The position numbers and the translations under genes were made by a program. A stretch of DNA of 64,000 bases from Paenibacillus tyrphae (GTDB lineage: Bacteria; Bacillota; Bacilli; Paenibacillales; NBRC-103111): NCBI RefSeq assembly GCF_027925525.1, contig NZ_BSDJ01000005.1, positions 124,001 through 188,000 of the forward strand, read 5' to 3'. Under the pieces are notes generated by a model. That model ran no database searches. It saw only the letters and a program-made list of their open reading frames with translations, and had not been told where the DNA came from. Every line of letters starts with the position of its first letter. Positions within the stretch are counted from its first letter, which is position 1. Positions 41,966 to 50,359 of the stretch are shown piece after piece.

Positions 41966-43054
41966 ATGAGATTTGACGTGGACTATATTTCGTTTTTTGT
42001 CATTCAAGTGGACGGGGAGGACGGAACGCCAGGCAAGCGCAGCAAGCACTACGTCACCATGGACGGCGACGATTACGCGTCGTGCGAGCTCAGCGGATTT
42101 CTGGACGGCGAGTTCGCCAAGACGGCGAAGCGCAAGGCCGAGCATCATGCCAAGGCCGATCAGGTGCCGACCAAAATCGGCCGTTTCGCGGTCGAGCCCG
42201 GATACGACCTGGACAGCAACCCGAATTACAACTTGTTCGCCAGATTGCGTGCCGCCGAGACGCTAGAGCATTTCAAAGGCCATGCGGACGAGCTTGTCAC
42301 AACTTACATGGATGCGAGCGCGATTCGCGGCGGGGCCATGTTTATCGTGCGCGCAAGGCTCAGCCAATATTCCGACGAGCCGTTCTTGTTCGTGTTCAAA
42401 TGCGACTTCGAGCAAAAGATCGCGCGCATTACGGACGAGCGGAGCCTGCTTAATAAAGTCGAGATGGCGATCAACGCCAAAAATATGAAGTCGATCATGT
42501 ACCCTTATATGCCGGAGCCGGGAATGACGGAGCTGTGGGAGCTGAAAATTCACCAGTCGTCGCATGCACGGTACTTCGAGGATTTTTTGAAATACGTCGA
42601 ATATGAAAAATCCGTACCCGAGCTGATGAACGAGCAGGTGTTCGGCTTCGTGCAGCAGTATGTCGAGGAGGTATTCGAAGACCAGCCGGAGGCCAAGGAG
42701 CGGGAACTTGAGGCGATGGAGCTGTGGGCGTGTAGCGAACAACGCGAGCTGCAGGAGAAATGGGATCAGGTGCAGGTCATGGAAGCGACGTCTGTCATGG
42801 TCGAGCAAAAGCCCGACCTCGAAATGAAGCTCAAGCTAGGCCACATGTCCGTCCGCGCCTTGCTGGCCGATTTCGGCGACCGGCTGCATATCGCCAAGCT
42901 TGGCGACCGGTACGTCGTCGTGTTGGAAGGTGATTTGCAGTTCGACCGCGGAATTTCGCCGGTGGAGCTGCTGGCTCCGGAGCCGCTGGAATCGCTGATG
43001 GAACGGCTCAAGCGGAAAGCGGCGGAGGAAGAGCGCGAAGGGATTTATGCGTAA
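41966..43054 (+). CDS. DUF3900-like conserved hypothetical protein
   Basis: A 362-residue soluble protein that matches my memory of the DUF3900 family of Bacillales in length and in its start (MRFDVDYISFFVIQVDG). It contains a nucleoid-associated-like middle (FLFVFKCDFEQKIARITDERSLLNKVEMAINAKNMKSIMYPYMPE) and a charged helical region. AGAAGGGA precedes the ATG. No catalytic motif is seen. It is a single-gene unit ending at a terminator. The function is unknown. Confidence 0.75.
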   Translation: MRFDVDYISFFVIQVDGEDGTPGKRSKHYVTMDGDDYASCELSGFLDGEFAKTAKRKAEHHAKADQVPTKIGRFAVEPGYDLDSNPNYNLFARLRAAETLEHFKGHADELVTTYMDASAIRGGAMFIVRARLSQYSDEPFLFVFKCDFEQKIARITDERSLLNKVEMAINAKNMKSIMYPYMPEPGMTELWELKIHQSSHARYFEDFLKYVEYEKSVPELMNEQVFGFVQQYVEEVFEDQPEAKERELEAMELWACSEQRELQEKWDQVQVMEATSVMVEQKPDLEMKLKLGHMSVRALLADFGDRLHIAKLGDRYVVVLEGDLQFDRGISPVELLAPEPLESLMERLKRKAAEEEREGIYA

Positions 43055-43079
43055 ATGGCCGATAGCGCCACTAAGTTCT

Positions 43080-43127
43080 GCCGCAGCGTGCGTCTCATTT
43101 GGCGCAAGCTGCGGCCGCTTTATTTTT
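43080..43127 (+). terminator. Rho-independent terminator
   Basis: GCCGCAGC and GCTGCGGC make a strong stem around a 20-base loop, followed by a short T-rich tract. It follows the DUF3900-like gene. Confidence 0.65.
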
Positions 43128-43144
43128 CGCAGCCTAAGGATAAA

Positions 43145-43174
43145 TTGACAGATAGTCAGTCAAAAAAATATAAT
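43145..43174 (+). promoter_or_regulatory. Consensus promoter with operator, antisense to the second tetR
   Basis: TTGACA (43145-43150), an 18-base spacer, TATAAT (43169-43174): both hexamers are perfect. GATAGTCAGTC (43151-43161) directly follows the -35. A transcript would run antisense through tetR. No gene starts within its first few hundred bases. Confidence 0.65.
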
Positions 43175-43210
43175 GAATGCAACATCCGGTTAAAGGCTCG
43201 CCTAAAATTG

Positions 43211-43858
43211 TTAGCTCAGACGAACGGCTGCGGCTTTTTCTCTGAGCAATGCGAGCTCGAAGGTGCCTGGCGCTACGCCGAATAGCCCTTCCAAAACCGG
43301 TTGGATTGCCGTAATTCGTACAATTCTTTCCTCTTTCGTCCAATCGAACAGGGAAGGATTGATCCATTGATGAAAAGAGGTGAGGAAAAATTCCGCGATC
43401 AGCGCAGGATTTGAGACGGAAAATAGCTGCTCTTCATTTCCCTGCGTAATGATGTCCGCAATGAGCGACGTGAATCTGCAAATCATTTGAATGTCCGCTT
43501 TTCGGCGGAGTACGGCGTTATTCGCGTGATGCAGATAGCTGAACATCTCGTTATGGCCGTACGGATCGTCCAGTTCGAACACCATGACCCAAGCGATTTT
43601 ATGGTAAGCGGACAGGCCGGGGGCGTATGCAACCCGGGAAAACATTCCGTAAATGTAGCGGAGCTGCCTGTCCACCAAGGCATCGGCAAGAGCTTCTTTG
43701 GATTCGAAATAATAATAGAGCGTGCCTTGCGCTACTTTCATTTTTTTCACGATGTCAATGGTCGATGTATGCTCGTAGCCTTTTTGACGGAATAACTCCT
43801 CTGCGGCATCCAGAATTTCTTTCCGGCGTTCCTGAGGGTCTTTGGCTATTCTCGGCAT
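43211..43858 (-). CDS. TetR-family regulator of the peptide locus
   Basis: A 215-residue regulator. The helix-turn-helix is TSTIDIVKKMKVAQGTLYYYFESKEALADALV, with the canonical TLYYYFESKE core. GAGGTGATC precedes the ATG. Upstream are a minus-strand promoter for itself and a plus-strand promoter for the M24 peptidase gene. The latter has GATAGTCAGTC next to its -35, a sequence that resembles known TetR-type operators. It probably represses the peptidase and oligopeptide uptake genes, and perhaps also the antisense promoter behind it. Confidence 0.88.
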   Translation of the reverse strand: MPRIAKDPQERRKEILDAAEELFRQKGYEHTSTIDIVKKMKVAQGTLYYYFESKEALADALVDRQLRYIYGMFSRVAYAPGLSAYHKIAWVMVFELDDPYGHNEMFSYLHHANNAVLRRKADIQMICRFTSLIADIITQGNEEQLFSVSNPALIAEFFLTSFHQWINPSLFDWTKEERIVRITAIQPVLEGLFGVAPGTFELALLREKAAAVRLS

Positions 43859-43879
43859 GGGGAGATCACCTCACGTAAT

Positions 43880-43908
43880 ATTTAAACATTTGCTAGAAAA
43901 GCAGTCAA
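43880..43908 (-). promoter_or_regulatory. Promoter of the second tetR gene
   Basis: Minus strand: TTGACT (plus 43903-43908), a 17-base spacer, TTAAAT (plus 43880-43885). It lies just 3' of the M24 operator, so repressor bound there could also affect it. Confidence 0.5.
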
Positions 43909-43922
43909 ACGAAGAACATAAA

Positions 43923-43951
43923 TTGAGTGATAGTCAGTCGGTTATTTTAAT
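43923..43951 (+). promoter_or_regulatory. M24 peptidase promoter with TetR operator
   Basis: TTGAGT (43923-43928), a 17-base spacer, TTTAAT (43946-43951). GATAGTCAGTC (43929-43939) sits directly after the -35, exactly as in the antisense promoter near 43145. The 22-base block around it matches the other copy at 20 positions. Confidence 0.65.
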
Positions 43952-43970
43952 CCGCGGGAGGCCTCATTTT

Positions 43971-45230
43971 ATGAAGCATGTTCCTATCGATAGCAAAACC
44001 CGGACGAAACCGTTCACCGAGCTCGACATGACCTTCGAACGCATTCCTTACGATTGGGAAAGCCGGAAGGAATGGCTGCAGATGCCGTTCCCGCTCGAAG
44101 AATATCACATGCGCATGGCGAAGGTCAGGCAGGAGATGAGCAGGGAAGGACTTGACGCGCTGCTTATCTATGGGGCGCCGGGGCTGCTCAATGGCGATGT
44201 GCGTTGGATTTCGAATTTTCTCACCGCTATCGGCAACACGGTCGTTGTGCTGCCCCGGGAAGGCGCTCCGATGCTGACGACCAATTCGATTCTGCATTCG
44301 GCCCCGATGCACTCCTTCGTCCATCAGACTTGGATCGAGGATGTCCGGCCAGCTCACCTGCCGGGAACGGTCAAAAACCCTGAAGGTATCGGCAAGCATG
44401 TGTGCCGTTTCCTCCAGGAGCGCAAGCTGGAAGACGGGCGCATCGGCTTGGTGGGTGAGATGTTCTTCGCGGCGCCGATCCTTGATGAACTTCGCGCCAA
44501 GCTTCCGAAGGCGGAGATTGTATCCGGCACTCGCGCTTATATGGCCGCTAAACAGATCAAGAGCCACCGTGAAATCGCGGTCATGGAGCAAGTGGGCACG
44601 GCTACGGCAGCCGGACTCGAAGCGGTGATGGAGTTGGCCAAGCCAGGGGTAAGCGAGCTTGAACTATCGGCTGCCGCGCATCAGGCGGTAGCAGGAATGG
44701 CCGACTGGGTCGTGCACTGCATGATCGCAAGCGGGCCGCGTTCCGGGCTCAAGCATCTCTATCCCTCCCCGAGGAAGCTTGAAGACGGAGACATGGTCTT
44801 CCTGGACTTGGGCGCTCACTACCAAGGATATAATACCGATACCGCCCGCACGTTTTGCGCCGGCACGATCGGCAAGAGACAGCGCGAGGTTCTGCAATGC
44901 GGTTTGGATATGTTTGAAGCCGCTCTGGAGGCCGCGAAGCCCGGCGTGCGCGTGACCGAGCTGCAGCATATTGCCCAAAGCATTGCAGAAGAGTACGGTT
45001 ACGGAGAGCACTATTGGCCGACCGGCTTCGGTCACGGCATCGGCACGAATATTGCCGAGCTTCCCGATTTGCATTGGAAAAGCGAAACTGTCCTGCAGCC
45101 GGGACATGTCTTCGCTCTGGAGCCGATGATTGTCATTCACGGGTTCGGATGCGGAGTCATTGAGGACCAGATCCTGATCACCGAAACGGGCGCCCGCTCG
45201 CTGACCCCCGCCAGAAGAAAGCTTTGGTGA
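43971..45230 (+). CDS. M24-family metallopeptidase (Xaa-Pro peptidase-like)
   Basis: A 419-residue cytoplasmic peptidase. The C-terminal pita-bread domain has all five metal ligands: D279, D290, H355, E384 and E398 (in FLDLGAHYQGYNTDTART, GHGIG, ALEPM and VIEDQ). The N-terminal creatinase-type domain is normal. It is likely to remove N-terminal residues before proline. GGGAGG precedes the ATG at 43971. It heads the peptide locus and is probably repressed by the divergent TetR. A GC-rich hairpin follows, so it may be separate from the importer genes. Confidence 0.9.
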   Translation: MKHVPIDSKTRTKPFTELDMTFERIPYDWESRKEWLQMPFPLEEYHMRMAKVRQEMSREGLDALLIYGAPGLLNGDVRWISNFLTAIGNTVVVLPREGAPMLTTNSILHSAPMHSFVHQTWIEDVRPAHLPGTVKNPEGIGKHVCRFLQERKLEDGRIGLVGEMFFAAPILDELRAKLPKAEIVSGTRAYMAAKQIKSHREIAVMEQVGTATAAGLEAVMELAKPGVSELELSAAAHQAVAGMADWVVHCMIASGPRSGLKHLYPSPRKLEDGDMVFLDLGAHYQGYNTDTARTFCAGTIGKRQREVLQCGLDMFEAALEAAKPGVRVTELQHIAQSIAEEYGYGEHYWPTGFGHGIGTNIAELPDLHWKSETVLQPGHVFALEPMIVIHGFGCGVIEDQILITETGARSLTPARRKLW

Positions 45231-45668
45231 GAACCGCCGTTTCATATGCCGACGCGCGCAATCCCGGCGCGCGTCGCGGCACCGACTTCTTCTTCAAACG
45301 GAGCTGTTCCGCACTGGTTTCGTACATCCTGTTTACAGACCCCCCAATTCCGTTTCCCCTCATGCCGACATGGTCCGAAACAAATGTTTCCTCCCACCGC
45401 ACATATTCCAAAAAACAACAGAAAAACAATTGACTTCAAACCTAAATCAATGGTAATATCTTCGATATTAACAGCGTGGTAATAAAACAACCAATTGTAA
45501 TCGCTTACCTAATGTTTAATATCGTTTACTTGATGAAAAAAGGCTTTATTTCTCTCTTTTATTAACGACAGTGGAGAAAATAAAGAGAAAGGAGTGGGCA
45601 AATGCCAACATAAGATTGAAAGTGCAATCAGGAAAAATGTTCAAATGATCAAACCGGAGGCGTTTTGC
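45231..45668 (+). other. Intergenic region with GC hairpin and importer promoter
   Basis: Gene-free stretch. GACGCGCG and CGCGCGTC (45251-45275) form a strong hairpin with no T-run just after the peptidase gene. Further on, AATATC-TTC-GATATT (45455-45469) is a perfect inverted repeat next to the importer promoter and may be an operator. No RNA gene or riboswitch is recognisable. Confidence 0.5.
45430..45459 (+). promoter_or_regulatory. Promoter of the peptide importer operon
   Basis: TTGACT (45430-45435), an 18-base spacer, TAATAT (45454-45459). The leader to the substrate-binding protein gene is about 200 bases. Confidence 0.5.
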
Positions 45669-47321
45669 ATGAAAAAATCGGCATTTTTTTTCATTAGCTT
45701 ATTGTTAATGTTCAGCTTAATTTTGTCCGGCTGCAATTTTACCGGCGAAGCTCCCCAAGGGGCGGAATCGTCAAGCGGCCAAGCCACCTCGAAGGATGGG
45801 GAGCAGTCGTCCGGGGGAAAAGCAATCACCTTATCCGTGGAAACGGAGATTACGGATTTGAACCAGTTTTCCGCATCCGACAATGTTGCCTTCGCCATCC
45901 TGAATAACGTCAACGAAGGGCTGTACCGTCTGGACCCCAAAAACGTGCCGCAGCCGGCGATGGCCAAAGGAGTCGATATTTCCAAAGACGGATTAACGTA
46001 CACCTTTACGCTGCGCGATGGCGTGAAATGGAGCAACGGCAGCCCGGTGACGGCGGCGGATTTCAAATTTGCATGGCTCGGCTCGATGAAGCCGGAAACG
46101 TCGCTTAGCGGGTACGCCTTTATTTTAACGGATTATATTGAAGGCGGGGCGGAGTACGCCGAAGGCAAAGCGGCCGATGTTTCTGGCATTGTGGTGAAGG
46201 ATGACAAGACGCTCGCAGTCAAGCTGAAAAATCCGACGCCTTTTTTCCTCCGCCTGGTTTCCTTTATTCCGTATTACCCGTTGAACGAAAAGTTCGTGAA
46301 GGAAAAAGGAAAAGACTTTGCATTGAAAGCGGAAAATATGCTGTATAACGGGCCTTTCGTGCTCACCCAATTCGATCCGGCCAGTGGCGCGGTATTGGAG
46401 AAAAACCCGAACTACTGGGACAATGGCTACGTGAAGCTGGATAAAGTCAATATTAAAGTGGTGAAAGAAATGAACACCGCTTTGAACTTGTATAAGGTCG
46501 GGGAACTGGATCGGGTGAATTTGTCGTCCGCCGATGTGAGCGCTAACAAAACAAGTCCCGAATTCGGTTCCGACATCGAATTTGCGACGACCTACCTGCA
46601 ATTCAACTTGAAAGCCGGCGACGTATCCAACCCAAACATTCGGAAAGCGCTTCAATTGGCCTATGACAGCAAGGTTCTGGAGCAGCTTTTGAATAACGGA
46701 TCGAAGGGAGCCGTAGGATTGATCCCCGATCTTATGAACGGAGCGGGCGGCAAGTCGTTTCGCGACATGCAGGGAAAGGTAATTGCGCCGGACGCCGTCA
46801 AGGCCAAGGAGCTGTGGGCTCAAGGGATAAAGGAGCTCGGTCACGCGCCGAAAATCAAGCTGCTGGTTTTGGATGATACGGTGAATAAAGATGTCGGCAC
46901 GTTCCTGCAAAGCGAATTCAAGAAAAATCTCGGCGCGGAGATTGAGATCGAGTCGATGCCGAAGAAGGCCCGCAACAAGCTGATGGACGACAGCAGCTAT
47001 CAGATGGCCGTCACCGCATGGGGAGCCGATTATGACGACGCCATGACGTATCTGGATCTCTGGATCAATCATACGCCTTATCGCGGGAACTACAACAATC
47101 CGCAGTACGACCGTCTGATTGCGGAAGCAAAGAAGGAAGCCGACGAAACAAAGCGTGCGGAAATGCTGCTGCAGGCGGAGAAACTATTAGTTGGCGAGGA
47201 CGCCGTCGTTGCGCCGTTATTTTATAAGGGCTACGCCTTCCTCCAGAAAAAAAATATCGAGGGACTTGTTTATCACCCCTATGGCGCGTCGTGGGATTTC
47301 AAATATGCGGCCAAAAAATAA
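45669..47321 (+). CDS. oppA: Oligopeptide ABC importer, substrate-binding lipoprotein
   Basis: A 550-residue OppA/DppA-type lipoprotein. The signal peptide has a lipobox LILSGC. The mature protein shows the family signature DGLTYTFTLRDGVKWSNGSPVTAADF and the WGADYDDAMTYLDLW and YNNPQYDRLIAEA segments near the C-terminus. It should capture oligopeptides outside the membrane. The ATG at 45669 is preceded by GGAGG; an upstream start at 45594 would lack a signal peptide at the N-terminus. The permeases and ATPase follow. Confidence 0.93.
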   Translation: MKKSAFFFISLLLMFSLILSGCNFTGEAPQGAESSSGQATSKDGEQSSGGKAITLSVETEITDLNQFSASDNVAFAILNNVNEGLYRLDPKNVPQPAMAKGVDISKDGLTYTFTLRDGVKWSNGSPVTAADFKFAWLGSMKPETSLSGYAFILTDYIEGGAEYAEGKAADVSGIVVKDDKTLAVKLKNPTPFFLRLVSFIPYYPLNEKFVKEKGKDFALKAENMLYNGPFVLTQFDPASGAVLEKNPNYWDNGYVKLDKVNIKVVKEMNTALNLYKVGELDRVNLSSADVSANKTSPEFGSDIEFATTYLQFNLKAGDVSNPNIRKALQLAYDSKVLEQLLNNGSKGAVGLIPDLMNGAGGKSFRDMQGKVIAPDAVKAKELWAQGIKELGHAPKIKLLVLDDTVNKDVGTFLQSEFKKNLGAEIEIESMPKKARNKLMDDSSYQMAVTAWGADYDDAMTYLDLWINHTPYRGNYNNPQYDRLIAEAKKEADETKRAEMLLQAEKLLVGEDAVVAPLFYKGYAFLQKKNIEGLVYHPYGASWDFKYAAKK

Positions 47322-47414
47322 CGATGAATCAGGAGAGGAAGCGGGTTCTTTCTCTCCTTTCCTGTAGATCGACGTGGCGCGAAGGTGTAAAGATCGGTAC
47401 AAAGAGGTGCTGAA

Positions 47415-48350
47415 ATGAAAAAATATATCGCCATTCGGGCTGTCTACATCCTGATCACGCTGTGGATCATTGCGACGCTGACGTTCTTTCTTATGAAGCA
47501 GCTGCCGGGATCGCCGTTTGACGAAGAAAAATTGGCTTTGCTGCCGGCTGCGGCGAAAGCGGAGATTTATGCCAAATACAGCTTGGATCAGCCGGTGTGG
47601 AAGCAATATGTGCATTATATGGGCAATTTGGCGCGAGCCGACCTGGGCACTTCCTTTTTCTATAAAGGCCGGCCTGTGCTGGACATTATGTTGAACCGCC
47701 TTGTTCCATCCGCGCTTATCGGCATCCAGGCGATTGTACTCGGCGTTGTGCTCGGTCTGATCCTTGGAGTGGTCGCAGCGCTCCGCCATAATACATTGTG
47801 GGATGCAGTCGCGATGTTCATTGCGGTAATCGGCGTATCGATTCCCAATTTCGTCTTTGCCGCATTGCTGCAGTATTATGTCGGGATGAAATGGGGGCTG
47901 CTGCCGGTCGCTTTTTGGAAAAGCTATTCCAGCTCCATCATGCCCTCCGTCGCGCTATCGTTGATCGTTATCGCGTTGATTGCCCGGTTTGTCCGCAACG
48001 AAATGCTGGAAGTATTGCAGCAGGACTATATCGTGCTGGCGAAAGCCAAAGGGCTCAGCCCGTTTGCCATTGTATGGAAGCATGCGATCCGCAATGCACT
48101 GATTCCCGTCATTACGATTTTGGGTCCCATCACCGTGAACATTTTGACCGGCTCGCTGGTCATTGAAAGCATATTTAGCGTGCCGGGGATCGGCAGTTTG
48201 TTTGTCGATGCCATCAAAATGAACGATTATACCACGATTATGGGCGTAACGATTTTTTACAGCGCGTTTTTTGTGCTGATTGTGCTGATCGTCGATCTGC
48301 TGTACCGGGTCATTGACCCGAGAATCCGTCTGGCGGGAGGGGAGAAGTGA
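47415..48350 (+). CDS. oppB: Oligopeptide ABC importer permease (OppB/DppB type)
   Basis: A 311-residue inner-membrane permease with six predicted segments. The N-terminus matches the DppB start (YIAIRAVYILITLWIIATLTFFLMKQLPGSPF). The EAA loop is visible in DYIVLAKAKGLSPFAIVWKHAIRNALIPVIT. AAAGAGGTG precedes the ATG. The stop overlaps the next start region (GTGA at 48347), showing translational coupling with oppC. Confidence 0.93.
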   Translation: MKKYIAIRAVYILITLWIIATLTFFLMKQLPGSPFDEEKLALLPAAAKAEIYAKYSLDQPVWKQYVHYMGNLARADLGTSFFYKGRPVLDIMLNRLVPSALIGIQAIVLGVVLGLILGVVAALRHNTLWDAVAMFIAVIGVSIPNFVFAALLQYYVGMKWGLLPVAFWKSYSSSIMPSVALSLIVIALIARFVRNEMLEVLQQDYIVLAKAKGLSPFAIVWKHAIRNALIPVITILGPITVNILTGSLVIESIFSVPGIGSLFVDAIKMNDYTTIMGVTIFYSAFFVLIVLIVDLLYRVIDPRIRLAGGEK

Positions 48351-48352
48351 CT

Positions 48353-49282
48353 ATGCTGAATTACGAATCGCGGGAGCTGGACCGTTTGTTCGTTCCGACC
48401 ACCGTCGATCCTCACGAAAGCGAGAGCGTGTCCGGTCCTCCCTTGAACGCATTTCAGGAAAGCTGGCGTCGGCTGCGCCAAAACCGCGGAGCGCTCGTCA
48501 GTCTGTATCTTCTACTTTTCCTCGGTCTCATGGCCGTGGTTGGCCCTTGGATGAGCCATCATACGTACTTCGATACGAACTACAGCGCCGCTTACCAGGG
48601 GCCGAATGCCGATCATTGGCTCGGCACGGATAAATTCGGACGCGACCAGTGGGTCCGAATTTGGCAGGGTACGCGCATCTCGCTGCTGATCGCCCTGCTG
48701 GCGGCGGCGCTGGATCTGTGCATCGGCGTCGCGTACGGGGCCGTCTCGGCGCTGCTTGGCGGCAGAACGGATACGATCATGCAGCGGATCATTGAGATTT
48801 TGGTCAGCGTGCCGAGCCTGATTGTCGTTATTCTGCTGATGATGGCGATGAAACCGGGCATTTTCACGATTATTGTGGCGATGGTCATTACCGGCTGGGT
48901 CAACATGGCCCGATTGGTGCGGGCGCAAATTTTGAAGCTGAAAGAGCAGGAATTCGTGCTGGCTGCCCGTACGCTGGGGGCAAGCAACTCGCGTCTAATC
49001 TTGACGCATCTCGTTCCGAACACGGTCGGAGTCATTGTCATCAATACGATGTTTACGATTCCTTCAGCGATTTTTACGGAGGCGTTCCTCAGCTTTATCG
49101 GTCTGGGGCTGCAGGAGCCTATGGCTTCGCTCGGCGTGCTCATCAATACGGGGTATCAATCGCTGAACACGAACTACTATTTGCTGTTGTTTCCCACTTT
49201 GATCATTATTGCGATTATGGTAGGCTTCAATATTTTGGCCGACGGATTGCGGGATGCGCTGGACCCCCGAATGCGCAAATAG
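48353..49282 (+). CDS. oppC: Oligopeptide ABC importer permease (OppC/DppC type)
   Basis: A permease of about 309 residues. It has an N-terminal extension with OppC_N-like features (NAFQESWRRLRQNRGALVSLYLLLFLGLMAVVGPW), the HWLGTDKFGRDQWVRIWQGTRISLLIAL motif typical of DppC, and the EAA loop in EQEFVLAARTLGASNSRLILTHLVPN. ATG 48353 and GTG 48347 (a four-base overlap with oppB) are both possible starts. It pairs with OppB to form the channel. Confidence 0.92.
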   Translation: MLNYESRELDRLFVPTTVDPHESESVSGPPLNAFQESWRRLRQNRGALVSLYLLLFLGLMAVVGPWMSHHTYFDTNYSAAYQGPNADHWLGTDKFGRDQWVRIWQGTRISLLIALLAAALDLCIGVAYGAVSALLGGRTDTIMQRIIEILVSVPSLIVVILLMMAMKPGIFTIIVAMVITGWVNMARLVRAQILKLKEQEFVLAARTLGASNSRLILTHLVPNTVGVIVINTMFTIPSAIFTEAFLSFIGLGLQEPMASLGVLINTGYQSLNTNYYLLLFPTLIIIAIMVGFNILADGLRDALDPRMRK

Positions 49283-49335
49283 CCTGGGCATCATGTCATG
49301 GACCCGTGAACGAGAGAACAAGGAGCGATACGAGG

Positions 49336-50343
49336 ATGGAGAAAATTTTGGAAGTCAGGGACCTGGAAATTTCGTTCCAAAGCTACAAGGGGGAAATTCA
49401 AGCCGTCCGCGGGGTCAGCTTCGAACTGGCAAAAGGGGAGACCCTGGCCATCGTCGGAGAATCGGGCTCGGGGAAGTCGGTCACGTCCAAAGGCATCATG
49501 CGCTTGCTGCCGCATCCGATCGGGAGAATCAAGAACGGGAAGCTTTTGTTAGTGGGCGAAGACTTGATGCAGCGCACGGATAGGCAAATGCGGGACGTTC
49601 GGGGAGCCGAAATTTCGATGATCTTCCAAGACCCGATGACATCTCTCAATCCGACGATGACAGTAGGAAGCCAGCTCATGGAAGGCTTAATGCAGCACCG
49701 GAAGCTCGGCAAATCGGAAGCGGCGGAGATCGCGCTGGAGCTGCTGAGGCAGGTCGGCGTCCCTAACCCGCAAGTGCGGATGAAGCAATACCCGCATCAA
49801 TTTTCCGGAGGCATGCGGCAGCGTGTGGTGATTGCCATTGCGCTCGCCTGCAACCCGAAGGTGCTGATCGCGGATGAGCCTACCACAGCGCTGGACGTTA
49901 CGATTCAAGCGCAAATTCTGGACTTATTGAAGGAGCTGCAGCGGGAAAAGGGGACGTCCATCATTCTCATTACGCATGATTTGGGAGTCGTCGCCAACAT
50001 CGCTCACCGGGTGGCTGTGATGTATGCCGGACAAATTGTCGAGACCGGAACGGCGGACGAAATCTTTGTTGGACCGAAGCATCCGTATACTTGGGGCCTG
50101 CTCTCCTCCATGCCGAAAATTCATGAGCCTACCGAAGCGCTGCTGAGCATACCCGGGACGCCGCCCGATCTGATCCGTATGCCGGCCGGCTGCGCTTTTG
50201 CCGCCAGATGTCCTTACGTCATGGAAGTGTGCCGGGCTTTGCCGCCGAGAACGTCGGCCATCACGGGGACCCATCAGGCCGCTTGCTGGCTGTTGGATGA
50301 GCGAGCCCCGCGTATTCAGCCGCCGCAAGGCGCAAGACTATGA
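49336..50343 (+). CDS. oppD: Oligopeptide ABC importer ATPase (OppD/DppD type)
   Basis: A 335-residue ATPase. Walker A is GESGSGKS, the signature FSGGMRQR, and Walker B is [12 protein letters not shown]. The C-terminal oligopeptide extension includes [14 protein letters not shown], which can bind an iron-sulfur centre in relatives. The ATG at 49336 has AAGGAG at suitable spacing; GTG 49306 is earlier and less likely. No second ATPase (OppF) gene follows; the next gene is an M20 dipeptidase. The importer may use an OppD homodimer or an OppF from elsewhere. Confidence 0.92.
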   Translation: MEKILEVRDLEISFQSYKGEIQAVRGVSFELAKGETLAIVGESGSGKSVTSKGIMRLLPHPIGRIKNGKLLLVGEDLMQRTDRQMRDVRGAEISMIFQDPMTSLNPTMTVGSQLMEGLMQHRKLGKSEAAEIALELLRQVGVPNPQVRMKQYPHQFSGGMRQRVVIAIALACNPKVLIADEPTTALDVTIQAQILDLLKELQREKGTSIILITHDLGVVANIAHRVAVMYAGQIVETGTADEIFVGPKHPYTWGLLSSMPKIHEPTEALLSIPGTPPDLIRMPAGCAFAARCPYVMEVCRALPPRTSAITGTHQAACWLLDERAPRIQPPQGARL

Positions 50344-50359
50344 AAGGGGAATAGGTAAG

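Noticed and set aside
43055..43285. 76-residue frame directly after the DUF3900-like stop
   Set aside because: It reads through a strong terminator hairpin and a promoter, has no ribosome site, and encodes no motif.
45248..45280. Rho-independent terminator after the M24 gene
   Set aside because: The GC-rich stem is strong but no T-run follows, so it is mentioned only as a hairpin in the intergenic entry.
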